The notes under the pieces were generated by a model. That model saw only the letters and a list, made by a program, of their open reading frames with translations, ran no database searches and had not been told where the DNA came from. From assembly GCA_037576215.1 (NCBI GenBank), contig JBANDB010000008.1, positions 1,054,001-1,118,000 on the forward strand: a DNA stretch of 64,000 nt. Direction: 5' to 3'. Of the stretch, positions 1 to 12,249 are shown in pieces. The position numbers were made by a program, and so were the translations under genes. This DNA comes from Armillaria gallica. Its lineage: Eukaryota > Basidiomycota > Agaricomycetes > Agaricales > Physalacriaceae. Position 1 is the first letter of the stretch; every line of letters begins with the position of its first letter.

Positions 1-1719
1 TCCATACTATCAGACATCATGGAAGCCATGCTCGTGGTCGCCAACGCAAAATGAAGCTTCGCACATTTGAAAAGCACTCTCTTCATACTTTTCAACATAA
101 GGGTCCACGAGCGGACAACGGTCATGCATATGCAAAGCCAGATGAACATCTGGGCTATGCAGACTATCAGAAACTAAAAATATTAGCATAGACAGAATAT
201 CCTGGTCCGACTGGTCGTAATCAGTGGATACGAGGAGTTTTCCGGTGGGTGCTAATCTGCTAGAAAAAGCCCAGATGTCTGTTTTACATGCAAACAAAGG
301 ACTTGACCTTCTGTATTCAATATCGTCGATTCGCTTGGGAAAATGCGTTTTACCGTTGTTGGTGTTGGTGTTGATGTGGAAAGACGATACCGTGACTGAC
401 AGCCATTGGAGCGGGAACTCGGGCCGACGGCAATTCAGTTAGCCTTTGTTCTCACAAAGGTCATGGCTATCCTTTATTCTTACCGATTTGGGCTCATTGC
501 TATACCATAGCATAAAAACTCTGCGTGCTGACTCGAGACGCCCCAAAAGCAGATCATTCGGAAAGCATTTTCCTTTCATACCACTGGCTCTGCGTTCCTC
601 ACTTTGTGAACTATATCAGTCCTTTCAAGATTTCAGAAGAGGTGCATTTTTCAAGCTTCCATGATTTATTCATATCAATCCTTCAAGAAGAATCGCAATG
701 GCGTTGGAATTCAGCAGTATCACCGGCGAAGAAATATCTAGACCCCGCCAGTATCCCAGCTATTCTACATGGTACATTGTTTCTGACTCTGAGGACGTGG
801 AATACGCGTCGACGTCGTCTCTCAGAACCTCCGCTTGCCCAGCTGTTGATGTGGGAAACTTGCAACCCATCATCACTCGGGCTCCAGCGAGACGGGCTCA
901 CGGTTCATTTACTCCGCCCCGCTACTCAGCGGAAAGGGTGGAGATCTCGGAGCCGACTGAATCTATCGCAAGACCCGTCAGCTCGTGTAGTTGTTGATCA
1001 GCCGGTTGGTGTCAATTAGTTTGCGCTGAGTTAATCGGCGGGGTCATTGTCTTCGCCTTTACTTGAAATATGAAATATGGCTTTGTCTGACTAGTTTTCT
1101 GTATTGGAATTCTCCCTATCTTCATTTCCTACATAGACGGTAGCGTAATTACTATCCATACCTCTCAGTACCTACGGGCTCTTTATTATCCGGAACGCTT
1201 GATGAGGAATCATAAACACACTCGCCTAGGTCATTTTCACGGACAAGGCGTGTCTTCGCAATTTTATGCAGGGTATGGTAAGTGCCTAACAGGATTGTAC
1301 ACATTCTTGCCGACATTTTGAAGACAAAATACGTGCTGGGAACGGTTTATTGTCAGTATCTGTGGCTGTGGGAACGAAGTCCTAGTTTCTATGTCGACCT
1401 GGTCTTGTCGTCTAAATGATTGATTCCTTCAACATGCATAAGCTACATTCTGAGACCTCAAACCATAAAGACGCACGACATCTAGATGGGCTACAACAGT
1501 GCGTTTAACGATAATTGAACAAATGCGTGGGAAGTGAAATCTTGACATCACAATACATGCAGGGTGGGTGGAAAGATGTGAAAATGGAATGGTATAAAGA
1601 AGCAATGTACCAAGGACGGGTAAAAATATAGCGACAAGACAAACAAAACATCTACGCGAGATCATCAATAAACAGTAGACAGTTGGAAACCAAGGAACAT
1701 ACGACAGTCATGAAAGTCA
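1..1719. other. No confident gene; one weak small ORF
   Basis: I see no recognisable family here. A 99-codon plus-strand ORF at 698-997 has a plausible start (MALEFSSITGEE) and an acidic, serine-rich composition, but no domain and no homologue I know, so it is only a weak candidate. A minus-strand ORF at 10-297 has no supporting features. The stretch 1000-1719 is AT-rich and probably holds the 3' untranslated region of the minus-strand gene that ends at 1720. Confidence 0.3.
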
Positions 1720-3560
1720 TTAAACGGCCCAATCATCAATCCCAGACCCATACGTGCGTCCTCCACCCCAGCCTCTATTCATACGATCCTCCATCCGATC
1801 CTCAGAAGGAACTCCACCGCCCATCAACCATCCCAGCCACCAGCTCTGTGGTTCCTCCTGCCTTCTATCTCTCCGCTTACTCTTCCGCCTCTTCTGCTTG
1901 TCTGCAAACTTGCTACCTTCGCCTCTCGGTCGTGTCCCAGCGTATGACTCTGGAAGTTCGGCGAAGCTAATGCGCTTAGGCGTCGAGCGTCCTGAACTGG
2001 AACTCGTGCTGATGGAAATCCCAAGCAAATCGGGTATGCTTAGAGTGGAGGGCGTACGAGGGGTGGTACTAGAGGAAGATGATTGTTTCAGAGCAGAATG
2101 TCGAGGTGGTGAAGGTGGGCGAGCAGATGAGGAATGAATGGCTTTGGTGAAAAGACGAGATATGGAAGCAGTAGCAGTGGACGTTCCAGCTTCGGCAAGG
2201 GGAGCAGGAGAAATAGGCATGAACCGGGGAGCCCTTTTGGGTTCAGGTCTTGGAGGTGGAGGTTGTTCATCTAGAATCTTACGAAGAGACTTCACTGTCT
2301 GCTTGGCCGGGTAGCCGTCTGAAGAACTAGATGAGGGAGAAGATTCCTCAATAGTGGGAGTCATAGGTCGGTGAGGGGACATGGTGGATTTTGGAGTTTG
2401 AGAACGAGAACGAATGCCGATGGAAAGTGATTCCGGAAGCATCCTTCGGTCGGAATCCGGAGATTTGGATTGGTGCGGTGATTTGGACTGATTTATTTTA
2501 ATACGGGAAGCAGGGGAACGGGAATGAGCACCGCGTTCGGTACTGGCGCTCGAACCGCGTCGAGAAAGGAAAGAAGGTGACGTAAAAGTAGACGAGGGAG
2601 TGGATGACCCTGATGACGAGGGCCGGGTCATTAAAGATGACAGCATGTTGTAAGCGCGAACTGATGAAGGCGGTGGCGCCGGGACAGGGAATGTGGGAGA
2701 AGGATACGCGGAAGGAGCGGACCGAAGGCCAAGGGTGGAGGGTAGGATAATCGTGTCGTCGGCGTTGCTAACGACGTATTGGGTCAGGGCGCGAGGGGGT
2801 GGAGACACGAGTTGGGACCGGACCTGGGGTTCGAGTCGCAAGTGAGGCTCGTTGGTAGCAGTACGAAATTCGGTGGACGAACGCCTTCGATGCAGATGTC
2901 GATACATCTCCGGCGGCGGGCTGGAGGTCGGCAAGCTCATGCTGATGCTGCCTTCCAACGAGTGCCCGCTATTTCGCCTACTAGTGTCGTTGAACAAAGA
3001 ATCGACACCGTGGCTGATCTGTTCGAGATCGTCGGCCCAAGCGTGATGAATATTTCGGTTATTCCGTATTCTGGACGATAGTCTTCTCGCACTGATCTCC
3101 AGGGTGGAGTCAGCAGGGGAGTCTAAGGAGAGTATAGTCGACATGCTTGTCTGAGTAGATATTGAGCTCTGTAACAATGCGTTCGACATTTCTAAAGCGT
3201 GAACGCTGCGTTCTAGCAGAGAATCCAAGTAAGGATCGGTAGATGTTGGACTAGACCGCCTCCTCCTATGAACAAGATTTCGCCGCTTCCGACGTGGTGA
3301 TGGTGACGGTGTCGCCGCTGACACAGTCGGTCGTGGATTGAGTAAATGTCCTGGCCTGAATCTGAATCAGTGTCTTCGTCAGCCTCTTCCGCGCTGTCTG
3401 GGTAACCCGGAGGCAAATCAGAAGGCGTCTCTGGTTCAAGCCTTTGCCAATTGCTGGCAGCAATATATTCGGGAAGCGTTGACGTCGTGTCGGACGACAA
3501 ACGTAAAGCCGAGATACGCTTTCGGTGCGTCCGACGAGGATGAGGGGGGCTGTTCATCAT
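1720..3560 (-). CDS. Conserved serine/proline-rich basidiomycete protein
   Basis: Function unknown. The main 534-codon frame (1720-3324) is basic at its start, then holds the most conserved-looking block (YLDSLLERSVHALEMSNALL) followed by long Ser/Pro/Arg-rich, probably disordered sequence and an acidic-basic tail rich in KRRK runs. A second frame just upstream (start ATG pair at 3555-3560) encodes a matching N-terminus with an acidic SAEEADEDTDSDS patch, and the two clearly belong together. No canonical intron joins them: the frame changes at about 3325-3340, consistent with a 1-nt loss in the genome or the assembly. I recall similar proteins in Agaricomycetes, without a function. Nuclear or cytoskeletal roles would be guesses. 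Confidence 0.65.
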
Positions 3561-3719
3561 TAAAAAATGAATGCCGTCAGATATATAAGGGAAGAAATGC
3601 GATTTCTGCGCTGAACACGGTATCGAGTCAGAACGCAGCCGCACAGGCGAAGGCCAATTATTGGCCGGTGGAGTAAGAGGAAAAGGGAGGCACATGGTCT
3701 CGCTGATGTCCCTTATTCG

Positions 3720-3739
3720 ATAATTATTTAAATAATTAT
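3720..3739. repeat. 20-bp perfect AT palindrome
   Basis: A perfect 20-bp palindrome of A and T only lies between the divergently transcribed genes starting at 3560 (minus) and 4463 (plus). The rest of 3561-4462 is AT-rich and shows no gene. It could be a binding site for a dimeric regulator or simply low-complexity sequence. Confidence 0.5.
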
Positions 3740-4462
3740 TTACTGGCCTTGGAAGAATAAACCAAGACCCCGGAGACTGCTCTCCCCACTAGTGCCCCCT
3801 TCACGATGTCCCTCATACTTGTTGGGTATAATATGCTTTCTCTATAGAGTCTCCCTGAATGGAACAGCACATATCGGCTTATCATTCATGCACAAGTTTA
3901 TCTAGGCGCTGTGAATTTGATGATCACAAGACCGTATCTGTTATCGACACAGGTGTTCACTGTGGTAAGCGAAACTTACGAGAAATTTCCGTGAGGCTTC
4001 TTTCTGAGAGAACGACGTTATAGGAAGGACCTGGTTCACCATTTTCCCGTGTAAACTGCTGCTGAGTATGTCGACTTTACTTTCGTTCTGATTTTATGTT
4101 AACGTTAATGTACCTTTCATTTAAGATAATCATGTTGATTGAATCAATCCGCACATAACAGAAGAGCGCTGCTCATCTCAGTGGGCCGTATGCTTGTTTT
4201 TACTCAGAAACACAGGCATATCATTCTCATCTTGTCGGATGCTACAAACATATGTAGGCCGTCATCGACATCTTTGCAATAAGTACTACAGACACAACAG
4301 TCGATGAACCCGGTATGGTCTGGTATGGTTGATGTCAAACCGAGCGCTTATATGGTCGAGACCTCAAGCGTTCCTTGAAACGCTGGTCTGCATTCATCTC
4401 TTGTACTCTTCTTGACTCGAGTTTTCCGCCATTTCTCAACTACCGCTCCCCTCGAATCTTCC

Positions 4463-5703
4463 ATGCCTCGACGACGTGTAGCCACCCTTCTCACCATGCT
4501 CTTCAGCTCTGCAATGCACGTCCACGGCTTTCAACGCTCAGTCGGCTCCCAAGACCCACAGCTCAAATCTGCAGTAGACCAATGCTTCGCAAGCAATTCT
4601 TCCCTCAGCTACGCCGTAGGAAGATGCCCGGACCTCATAGATTGCATCTTGGACTCGATTACGAGCGCCCAATCTGCAGGCCTCTCCGCCGGAGCGAGTA
4701 TTTCAGCTCTCTTACCCACAGTCCTGGCTATGGTCGGTGAGTCGTGAAACTGCACTTTCGTTCAAGCTGTTTAACGAAAATGCGAATATATAGGCGCCAG
4801 TCCAATCGAGCTGATGGAAATTATTTTCTCCTCGCCGCTCCGCGCAGTTGCTATGTGTGTTTTTGGGATTGGTCTTCCATCAGGTCTGTTTCGACAGCTC
4901 CCTCCTGAATCAGTTCGGCGTGTCTCCTCGTCGCGTATGGTCACACGGCTTATACACGTCCGACAACGTACCACTCTGCGAGGTGTCCTAGGGCGTATTT
5001 TGGCAGACCTAGTGATCCTGACCCTCGCAGGTGTCATGCTATGGCGGACCTGGCTCGTAGGCTCAATAACGATGGTGACGTTCCGATGCGAGTACTCGTG
5101 GTTACTCTTCTGTTGGCCAATGGCGTGCATGGGCTGGCTAGTGATCGCCGTGCTAGGCTGGTTTGTTGTTGCCAGAGACGTTTCGATCACGTTCCAAGAG
5201 AAAGAGATTTCTTGGAGGGATGTTTTGCTTCTGCCTTACGGATTACAGCCTCGGCAACGACGGGATGAAGCAAGTGCAGATGGTATTTTATCACTGAATC
5301 TGCTGGGAACAGAGGAAATGGTAGATATGAACAAACGGAGTCCGAGCATTCGACACCGTACTCGGCCGGACGTCAATAGTCCAGCATCAACCATGCCTCT
5401 TACCTCACATCCATCTTCCTCAGTTACAATTACATTTAACATGCGCTGGGACGGATTATGGCAGTGGTATGAAGCTGCTTTGGAGACCCTTGCGGTGGTA
5501 AGCCATACTTTTCTTTTGTTTTCCTAACGGAACCCTGCCGCTTCGCTGATTACTTGCTTCTATTTTTATAGGGAATCTACTTATACGGAACAATAGTTTT
5601 GGGGAGCACGTTATTCTTGACGTGCCAACAGAGCATCATATATTTGGTGGTCACTGTGCTCAGCCTGGCAGCGAGTAGGATCATTAATTCCGCTCTAATA
5701 TAG
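4463..5703 (+). CDS. Multi-pass membrane protein, Agaricomycete-conserved, function unknown
   Basis: Three exons (4463-4736, 4794-5497, 5572-5703) with canonical GT-AG introns that keep frame. The N-terminus is hydrophobic (signal peptide or first TM, about residues 8-22). A region with C..LIDCILDSITSAQSAGLSAGAS follows, then several hydrophobic segments: around GASPIELMEIIFSSPLRAVA, the LADLVILTLAGVMLW segment, a Trp/Cys-rich LLFCWPMACMGWLVIAVLG segment and two C-terminal segments in exon 3. The middle loop is polar and probably cytosolic. I recall an Agaricomycete family of this layout with the GASIAALLPT-type motif and no assigned function. Start chosen because it begins the hydrophobic leader and reads on into the conserved region. 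Confidence 0.7.
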
Positions 5704-6117
5704 GCGTGATGTTCTCTTGCTCGGGGATCACATTATGTATCATGTCTGTCTTCCCACTTCTCCTGCCATCGCTGTATTCACCAAAAGAATCCACCTTTTG
5801 GCTCTCTACATCCTATCGAGTCACAGTCAAATATTTTCATCCACGAGCTGTTCCTGGGGTCCCTAGGCAGTGTTCTATTACAGCCACTCACAGCAGCTCA
5901 CAGCCCTTATCCGTGAATAACTCTGCAGAAGGCAAAAAAGCGGTGAAATATGGAAAGCATACGAGTCATTTGTAGTTGAAATATGAAATAGTTCAAGAAA
6001 TGTTGAGCTAAAGACCACACTATCCACCACCACCCTACTACCACGAGAGAAAGTGCGTCGCCCTCATTCGTCTAACGTCTACTTTACGGTATAAGCATAT
6101 CTGGTATAGTATTCTCC

Positions 6118-7493
6118 TCACGCCGCCCCCTTGATAGCAGCCGGCATCGGGAACTGATCAAATGGTCCCGCTACAACCTCCAACCTCTTCTGCGATGCGA
6201 ATCCCAGGAACTTCAAGAAAGGTGTGTAGTAATATGGGGTGGTCCACAAGAAACCGCGTCCATACTGGGCTCCGATCTTGTCATAATCCGCTGGATGGAA
6301 CATAGGTGAGTGATTGCCCAATCCCGAAGCTGACCACAGCTGACCTTGCAGACCAGTACGGAGATCAAGCCACGTCTTAGTCACATCGGTGAGGATCGAA
6401 GCTACGCCCCATCTGACTGCCTGCGTAAAGTTAGTGCTAAGATAGAGTGGCCGGAGGAGGTATATATATCTTACCTCCATCATGTGCTCCGGGTTGTTTA
6501 CGGTCCATACCATAATCTTCTTGTTAGCCGTCTTGCACTCTTCTCTGAACCTGTCGACACATCAGCCACCAACGACGAGTAGAAGGCAAAAAGGGCCCAC
6601 TTCTGACCGTCGGCCGACGTGAGCACGCCAAACCGGACCGAGAAGACTTCACAGTCATCCCAGAAGTACTTGCGCGACAGATACAAGCTCTCTCCGATAT
6701 GCGATCGCCTGCAATATGGCAGGAGGGCTTTGGCGTGTGGCAAGAATCGCGGATGCCACAGTCCCAAGAGAATTCTTGGGGCCAGATTGACTTCCCAGTC
6801 AGGCTGAGACGAGATGATTTCGTTCATCAGCTTGAACAATCGCTCAGGGTCATTCTGGGGCTTTACGTCGACATTGAACTTGACGTGCAGATTCTCAGAC
6901 TACGGGTGGAGGAGAGGTACTTTATTAGCCTCCAGATACACGACGACTGGATTCACCGACCTTCATGAGCAGTGCCACGGTTTCTGCAAAGGTAGGAATA
7001 GCTTGCACTGGTGCCTTTCTTGTACGGACATGTTCCATTCCATCTTGGCCATACCATCGACGTTCCTTTATCTTACCTGCGGCACAATGAGTTCACATCC
7101 GGCGGCACGGACAGCGGCAGCTTACCTATCGAGTCCGTCGTTCGCTGAAGGTCTGGACGTACGTCAGCTATGAGGGAGGACAGAGGAGCTTGTATGCCTT
7201 ACCCGGATCGTGGAACATTACAACGACATTATCCAACGATACGTGGACGTCTGCTGACGATGGTTACGGGGCGTAAAGCGCGGAAACCCAACGGCATGAA
7301 ATACCGCTCTCGATGCCTTCCGCCCCATCCCTAATGGCAGCTTCGAAGCTTGCGAGTGTATTCTCAGGAAATGCTGCTGAGGCCTGTGATATTGCATTAG
7401 TACTGGGTTACCCTTATCGCACATTCTACTCACGCCTCTGTGTCCCCAGCACTCTACGGATACGTTCACAAGGTTACTTGGCATCCAGTCCAT
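6118..7493 (-). CDS. PGC1: Glycerophosphodiester phosphodiesterase family (PGC1-like phospholipase C)
   Basis: Intron-rich gene rebuilt by splicing at least eight exons, the first being 7434-7493, 7305-7383 and 7203-7253. The GDPD signature is complete: WGHRG and PENTLASF near the N-terminus (catalytic His and Arg, metal-binding Glu), then DVHVS and MFHDP (second His/Asp set). Next come KFNVDVKPQNDPERLF, WHPRFLP, the YFWDDC block and VWTVNNPEHMME leading to a WGVASILTD end, as in fungal Pgc1-type proteins, which hydrolyse phosphatidylglycerol or glycerophosphodiesters. The C-terminus has an aromatic, membrane-associating FLWTTPYYYTPFLKF stretch. Start: ATG at 7493, with a second ATG four codons in that would also serve. 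The homology is strong; the exact substrate is inferred. Confidence 0.88.
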
Positions 7494-8136
7494 TCGATGC
7501 AGAATGCCTACCTGGAAGGGCTCTTGACTGGTTCATGACTGGACGACGGAGACGGGGTAGGGAGTCAAAGAAGCGGGGTGAAAAAATGGTGCCCCCCCAA
7601 GGTCCTGGCCGTTTTATAGTCAGGCGCATCAGCAGTGAAGGTTAGGTGAGACTTCTTTTTCGCGTGCATGATTTGTAACCTTCCTAATCGGTCGATGCTG
7701 CGACAGAAACGTGTGCGTCGACGTAACGTTGATGCTCAGCGCCTCCTCTCACAGGTCCGTCTCGCGACGAATCCCACTACGCACATGCGTTCTCAAAATA
7801 CTCATTGGCTGGCTCGGTGGATCATCACACCCTTATATATTTATCTGCCGCTGGAGAAACCAAGGAAATACGCACAGATAAGTAGTGATATCGATTGTAA
7901 AATCTGGCAAAGCGCATGCTTTTCTCTGTCTCCGCTCTGAATTTCATCCGGCGTGTCCGAAACTAGTTCATCGCGGTCTTTCAGCATTAATGCGACATCT
8001 GACTCGGAGAATGGTCATCCTAGCGTACTATACCCTCGGACGCGAGCGGCCTTTGCCTCTTGACTGCAGGGCTAAGAATTTCCTGTTTGACGAACGCCGT
8101 TGAGACAATCTGCGGAAATATGGTCTCGTGGATGCT

Positions 8137-9058
8137 TTATACAGGTAATGTGGCCACCTCGTCGGGTTTTGAGGTCTCGATTGAATGCATGTAGTTCCGA
8201 AAAATGCCAATTGGCATCCAGTGACCTCGGTCTGCAGAGTTCTCAATGACCATGAAGGCCTCCATGTTCACCTCAAAAAAGACCGCCATCATGTCAGCGA
8301 AACGTTGGCCCCTTGACGGCCATCACACGCTGACACGGATAGGACACTTTAATGACAGTGGTTCGCGACATTAGGAGATGGAAAACAGATTGCCCTTTCG
8401 GTCTTCAAGCTTCTTACCCTCGTTCGTCTTGTTCACGTTGTCTTGGTTGCAGATCCAAATAAGATGTCTACGATTGACGGGAACCGCTCTGACAGGGTGA
8501 ACACCAGAGAAATTCTCCCTCCATCCAAGTCCTTGATCCGTCTGCTGTAGCTCTGTCTCTTTATACGGCAACACTCACGTGTACGCCTGAAACGAACGTT
8601 AACTACGCTGTATCATTACCGTACGTGCCCAGTCATATGTGCACGCCGGAATGGTCAGCGACGCGCGTGACAATGCATATTCTTACTACTGATGACTTTG
8701 TAACATATAGGTCTACAATGAAGAAACGCAACATCGGGGCGTACCACACTGCGCGGTTGGGTGTTGCATAGACGCCGCTGTCCAAAGCATAGCCCGTCAT
8801 GGTCCGACTACTTCCAGTAACGAGCTAATTATAAGAATTTTTGTGTAAGCGCCCCCTTGACGTGACAGCTTCGACTGTCCCCCGACACTCAACGAACGTC
8901 GGCTCTGAGCAGAAGCGGCCCAGCAGGTTGATTGGGGGAAAACATCCTTTGACCACCATACGCAGACACACTTCTGCGCACCACTTCAACTCTCCGTCCA
9001 CGACATCAATCAGAAACTGAACGGATATTGTGAGTCTCAAACAGTTGTTTTGGGACAT
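8137..9058 (-). CDS. Unidentified coding-like exons, possibly a broken gene
   Basis: Several minus-strand blocks read like protein and chain through plausible splice sites. They are a first block ending near 8830 (with GCFPPINLLGRFC), a block at about 8700-8800 (YALDSGVYATPNRAVWYAPM), one at about 8420-8560 (NFSGVHPVRAVPVNRRHLIW) and one at about 8137-8320 (FFEVNMEAFMVIENSADRG, then MPIGIFRNYMHS). I do not recognise the family. No convincing start was found and the junctions at about 8320 and 8640 are uncertain, so this may be a decayed gene. A further short coding-like piece follows below 8110. Coordinates are approximate. Confidence 0.33.
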
Positions 9059-10548
9059 CGACCCCCGGCGCTCCGTACGTGATTTTACCCAAGTCCCTCA
9101 CTTGTCGGTCTCAAGCTCATTAGCTAAGACTGTTTTTCAGTCGATTCGCAACCCCAGAATATGATGTGATCAACCATATCAAGGTAGGGAGAAACAATCA
9201 AGCATGCCATCAACAAAACGGCAAAAAAACGAATTCATCGGGTGGTTCTATCTTCCTTTGATTTCTGATGTCTTCAATATGGCGGTGTGTTTTCTGCGTA
9301 TCGAGTAATTCAATGTTAGGATAACACCCGTAGGCACCTACTATTTTCCCAGATTTTTCGACTGGGATTCATGAAACAGTGATGTAAGTGCTTCCGCACA
9401 ATACAATCTGTGGGCGATTATCGCTGAACCTCGCTTCGTTCCTCACAGCAGTCCTTAAATTTACTTGGAAATAATGCACGTATGGAATTATAGGAGGTAC
9501 TCGCCAGTACAATGAAATGTGTTTTTAGCTTCGCTCCTGACTCTAATCATGACAGAAAGCTAGGACGGTAGTATTCGATCTGTAGAACTAACGCGTACGA
9601 TTTCTCTCACTCTCCATCTGACGCCGAACTCGTTTCCGAGGGACAACCTCACGTGGGGAAGGGTGCATCTTACCTCTCGTTATTACCTGGGACGCGATAC
9701 GTAAGGACATTGCGTTCTCTTTCCCAAGAACAGTTGTCACCATATAGTAAGCGGAGCCTTGGAAGAGCCCCATTCCCGAAGAAGTTCATCACGAGTCTCA
9801 GCACCGCGGCCTAGAAGAATTTGTGAATCAACCATAACACAGTGCTACAATATGTTGTCACTGCTGAACGTAATTCATACAAGATCTGTACCCTGGGGCA
9901 GTTGAGATTACACGATATATTTTCGTGTTCTTTCAAATTGCCACAGGATTGATCAACGACTCGGACGCGACTTGGACCCTGCCAATGTTCTGATTTTACA
10001 AAGACCGATACTAGTACTCTGGCCAGTCTGTATAGGTCGCAACTTAGCGATCCAGTAGATACGACAATGACACCGTTTGAAGCGGCCATTGCAAGAATTG
10101 GTGCTTAACAAGACGTTCCTATGATATTTTTCTTTAAAGCTGATGAGAGCAAGAGTCGACCAAAGCGCGATGAGCCGAAGATGATAAATCATTGTCGTCA
10201 GCGCTAACGGCCATGTGCAATGAAAAACAATAGGTTTATTAATCTTGCGTGCTGGATGGCACTGCTAAGCGTAATTAAAGTCGGCAATGAGCATGACTCT
10301 TCTTGTGTAGTGACGCAGTCTTTTGCCTTCTGTGAACCGTACTTACTAATAATCGCACTGACTTGGAGGCAAAAGAAATGGAGTACAGCTCACCGTTTCC
10401 ATTAAGCCTTCAATCCTCGAAGTTAAATGAATACAGTAGCGACTGAAGTTTTACAGCCTCCTTCTCCGGCCCGTGATGCCGTCTGTCTCGGTCCGCAAGC
10501 CGACGATCGTCAACGCGGCACATCAACGGCACATTCGCGTTCAACACC
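9059..10548. other. No gene recognised
   Basis: About 1.5 kb with only short, unrelated open frames on either strand. None has a recognisable motif or plausible intron structure. No RNA gene or repeat was seen. Confidence 0.5.
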
Positions 10549-12249
10549 ATGATGTTGTCCTCAAACATTATCCGACGTGTCACGCAACACTCCGACGTCC
10601 ACTTTCGGCGACTACCGTCTTCATTCCCTATACCGCAGCACTCGATATACGTCTCTCAATCGACAAATCCATACTTCAATCTTTCCGTCGAAGACTGGTT
10701 TGTCACGCCCTTCTAATGGTTGGATCAACAAAATGTGACAAAGATTGGGCTGAAGGCTTTTTAGACATAAGGCTCCAGAGGATCCACTTCTTTTTATCTA
10801 CCGCGATAAACCATGCGTTGTTATTGGTCGAAACCAAAATCCTTGGAAGGAAATCAACTTGACAGCCTTGCGAGATATGCCTTCGGTCCCATTTGTGCGT
10901 CGAAGAAGCGGAGGTGGTACAGTCTATCATGTGCGTACTTTTCTGTTACAGGAGTATTGCCTTCTCAAGAAGCGGTTTCAGGACCTGGGAAATACCAATT
11001 ACTCCATCCATCTACCCCGACATTCTTTTGACCGAAGCGTAACTGCACAGGTCATATTACGGGCTGTACGGTCATTGGGGGTCAATGCTCACGTTAATGA
11101 TAGGAATGATATCTGTATCGAGGACAAAAAGATATGTATACAGCTGTCCCATAGCCATCAGCAGTCGCTTATTTTGTTCTCGGTTTGAAGCACATCTCGG
11201 GCTCAGCCTACAAAATCGTGAAAAACCGCGCTTATCACCATGGGACTATGCTCATATCTACCCAGCTTGACACGCTGGGTGAGCTTTTACATTCAAGAAA
11301 AGTGGGTACGACCTCTGTTGTTGGGGTCCAGTTCTAGGTTTATTCGTAACTTTGTCCGGTGGCTGCTTCAGTTATCTTTGACCCATTGAGCATGTCACTT
11401 GCCACCCAGACGGACATGCTTATTCGTAGCGCTGGGTACATGGCATAAATTATTGTCACGGATAACGGCAGAGCTCACGGCAGGGCATATCCCTCGTGCA
11501 ACTTTAGAGTTCTTCCTGTTATTCATCGTCCTTACTTTGTAGAGCTCATAGTTCAACTACTAATTACAGATTTTTAGGACACCATGCTTACGAAAGGCGT
11601 GGCCTCTGTGCCGTCACCAGTATGCAACCTCAGGCAACATAATGTTAATATAAGCCACGAGCAGTTTTGCGAGGCCGCGATTCGCGAGTTTCGCCGCGTG
11701 TACGACGTTAATGAGGAGGTAAGGTTGTTTTTACTTCTCACCAAATGGACTATTCTTTGATACTATCATAGGTGCAGCGCATAAGCGAAAATACCGACTT
11801 GGTAGATCTAGATGACGTCCACAAGGGTGTTACCGAGTTATCGGTAGGTTTCTTAACCAAGTGTAGACTGTAGAAGGTCTGATGAATGTTTTGACTCAGA
11901 GTTGGGAATGGGCGTACGGACAAACACCCGAATTCACCTATACGAAGAGCGTAGTGTTTGAATGGGGCAATGTGGTACGTCACTTTCACCCCACCGAAAG
12001 CAAGGTTTCTCATCATCAACCAAGGCGGCAAAAATTCAGTCAAAACACGGTGTTATCCTAGAAAGCTCTGTCCGGATATCAAACGCCACAGCGTCTGTTA
12101 GCGAAGGATTGATACAGGAGATAGAGAACATGGTTGCCTCATTGAAAGGGCAGAAATACGGATCTATCCCTCCAGACGCCCTGATATCATCTGGTATAGG
12201 TCCCAAAGAAGACGTTCAATGGTGGTTGCATGACATGATGTGGAACTAA
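10549..12249 (+). CDS. LIPT1: Lipoate-protein ligase / lipoyltransferase, mitochondrial
   Basis: Attaches lipoyl groups to E2/H subunits of mitochondrial dehydrogenase complexes. Eight exons: 10549-10697, 10756-10930, 10982-11131, 11194-11301, 11578-11718, 11772-11843, 11900-11974, 12025-12249. The N-terminus (MMLSSNIIRR...) is Ser/Arg-rich, a likely mitochondrial presequence. Family motifs follow in order: NPYFNLSVEDW, YRDKPCVVIGRNQNPW, FVRRRSGGGTVYHDLGN (lipoyl/AMP pocket), NDRNDIC, SGSAYK (catalytic Lys) and AYHHGTML, with a C-terminal SKHGVIL accessory domain. All borders keep frame. One intron (11132-11193) has no GT donor and reads best as AT-AC, and the intron 11302-11577 is unusually long (276 nt). 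Either could mean damage, but the coding blocks themselves look intact. Confidence 0.88.

Noticed and set aside
1429..1668. Small hydrophobic minus-strand ORF downstream of the serine-rich gene
   Set aside because: No signal or family pattern; position fits the 3' untranslated region of the gene ending at 1720.
10473..10862. A 129-codon plus-strand ORF overlapping the lipoate ligase start
   Set aside because: The spliced lipoate ligase uses other frames through the same region with clear motifs; this frame is a shadow.
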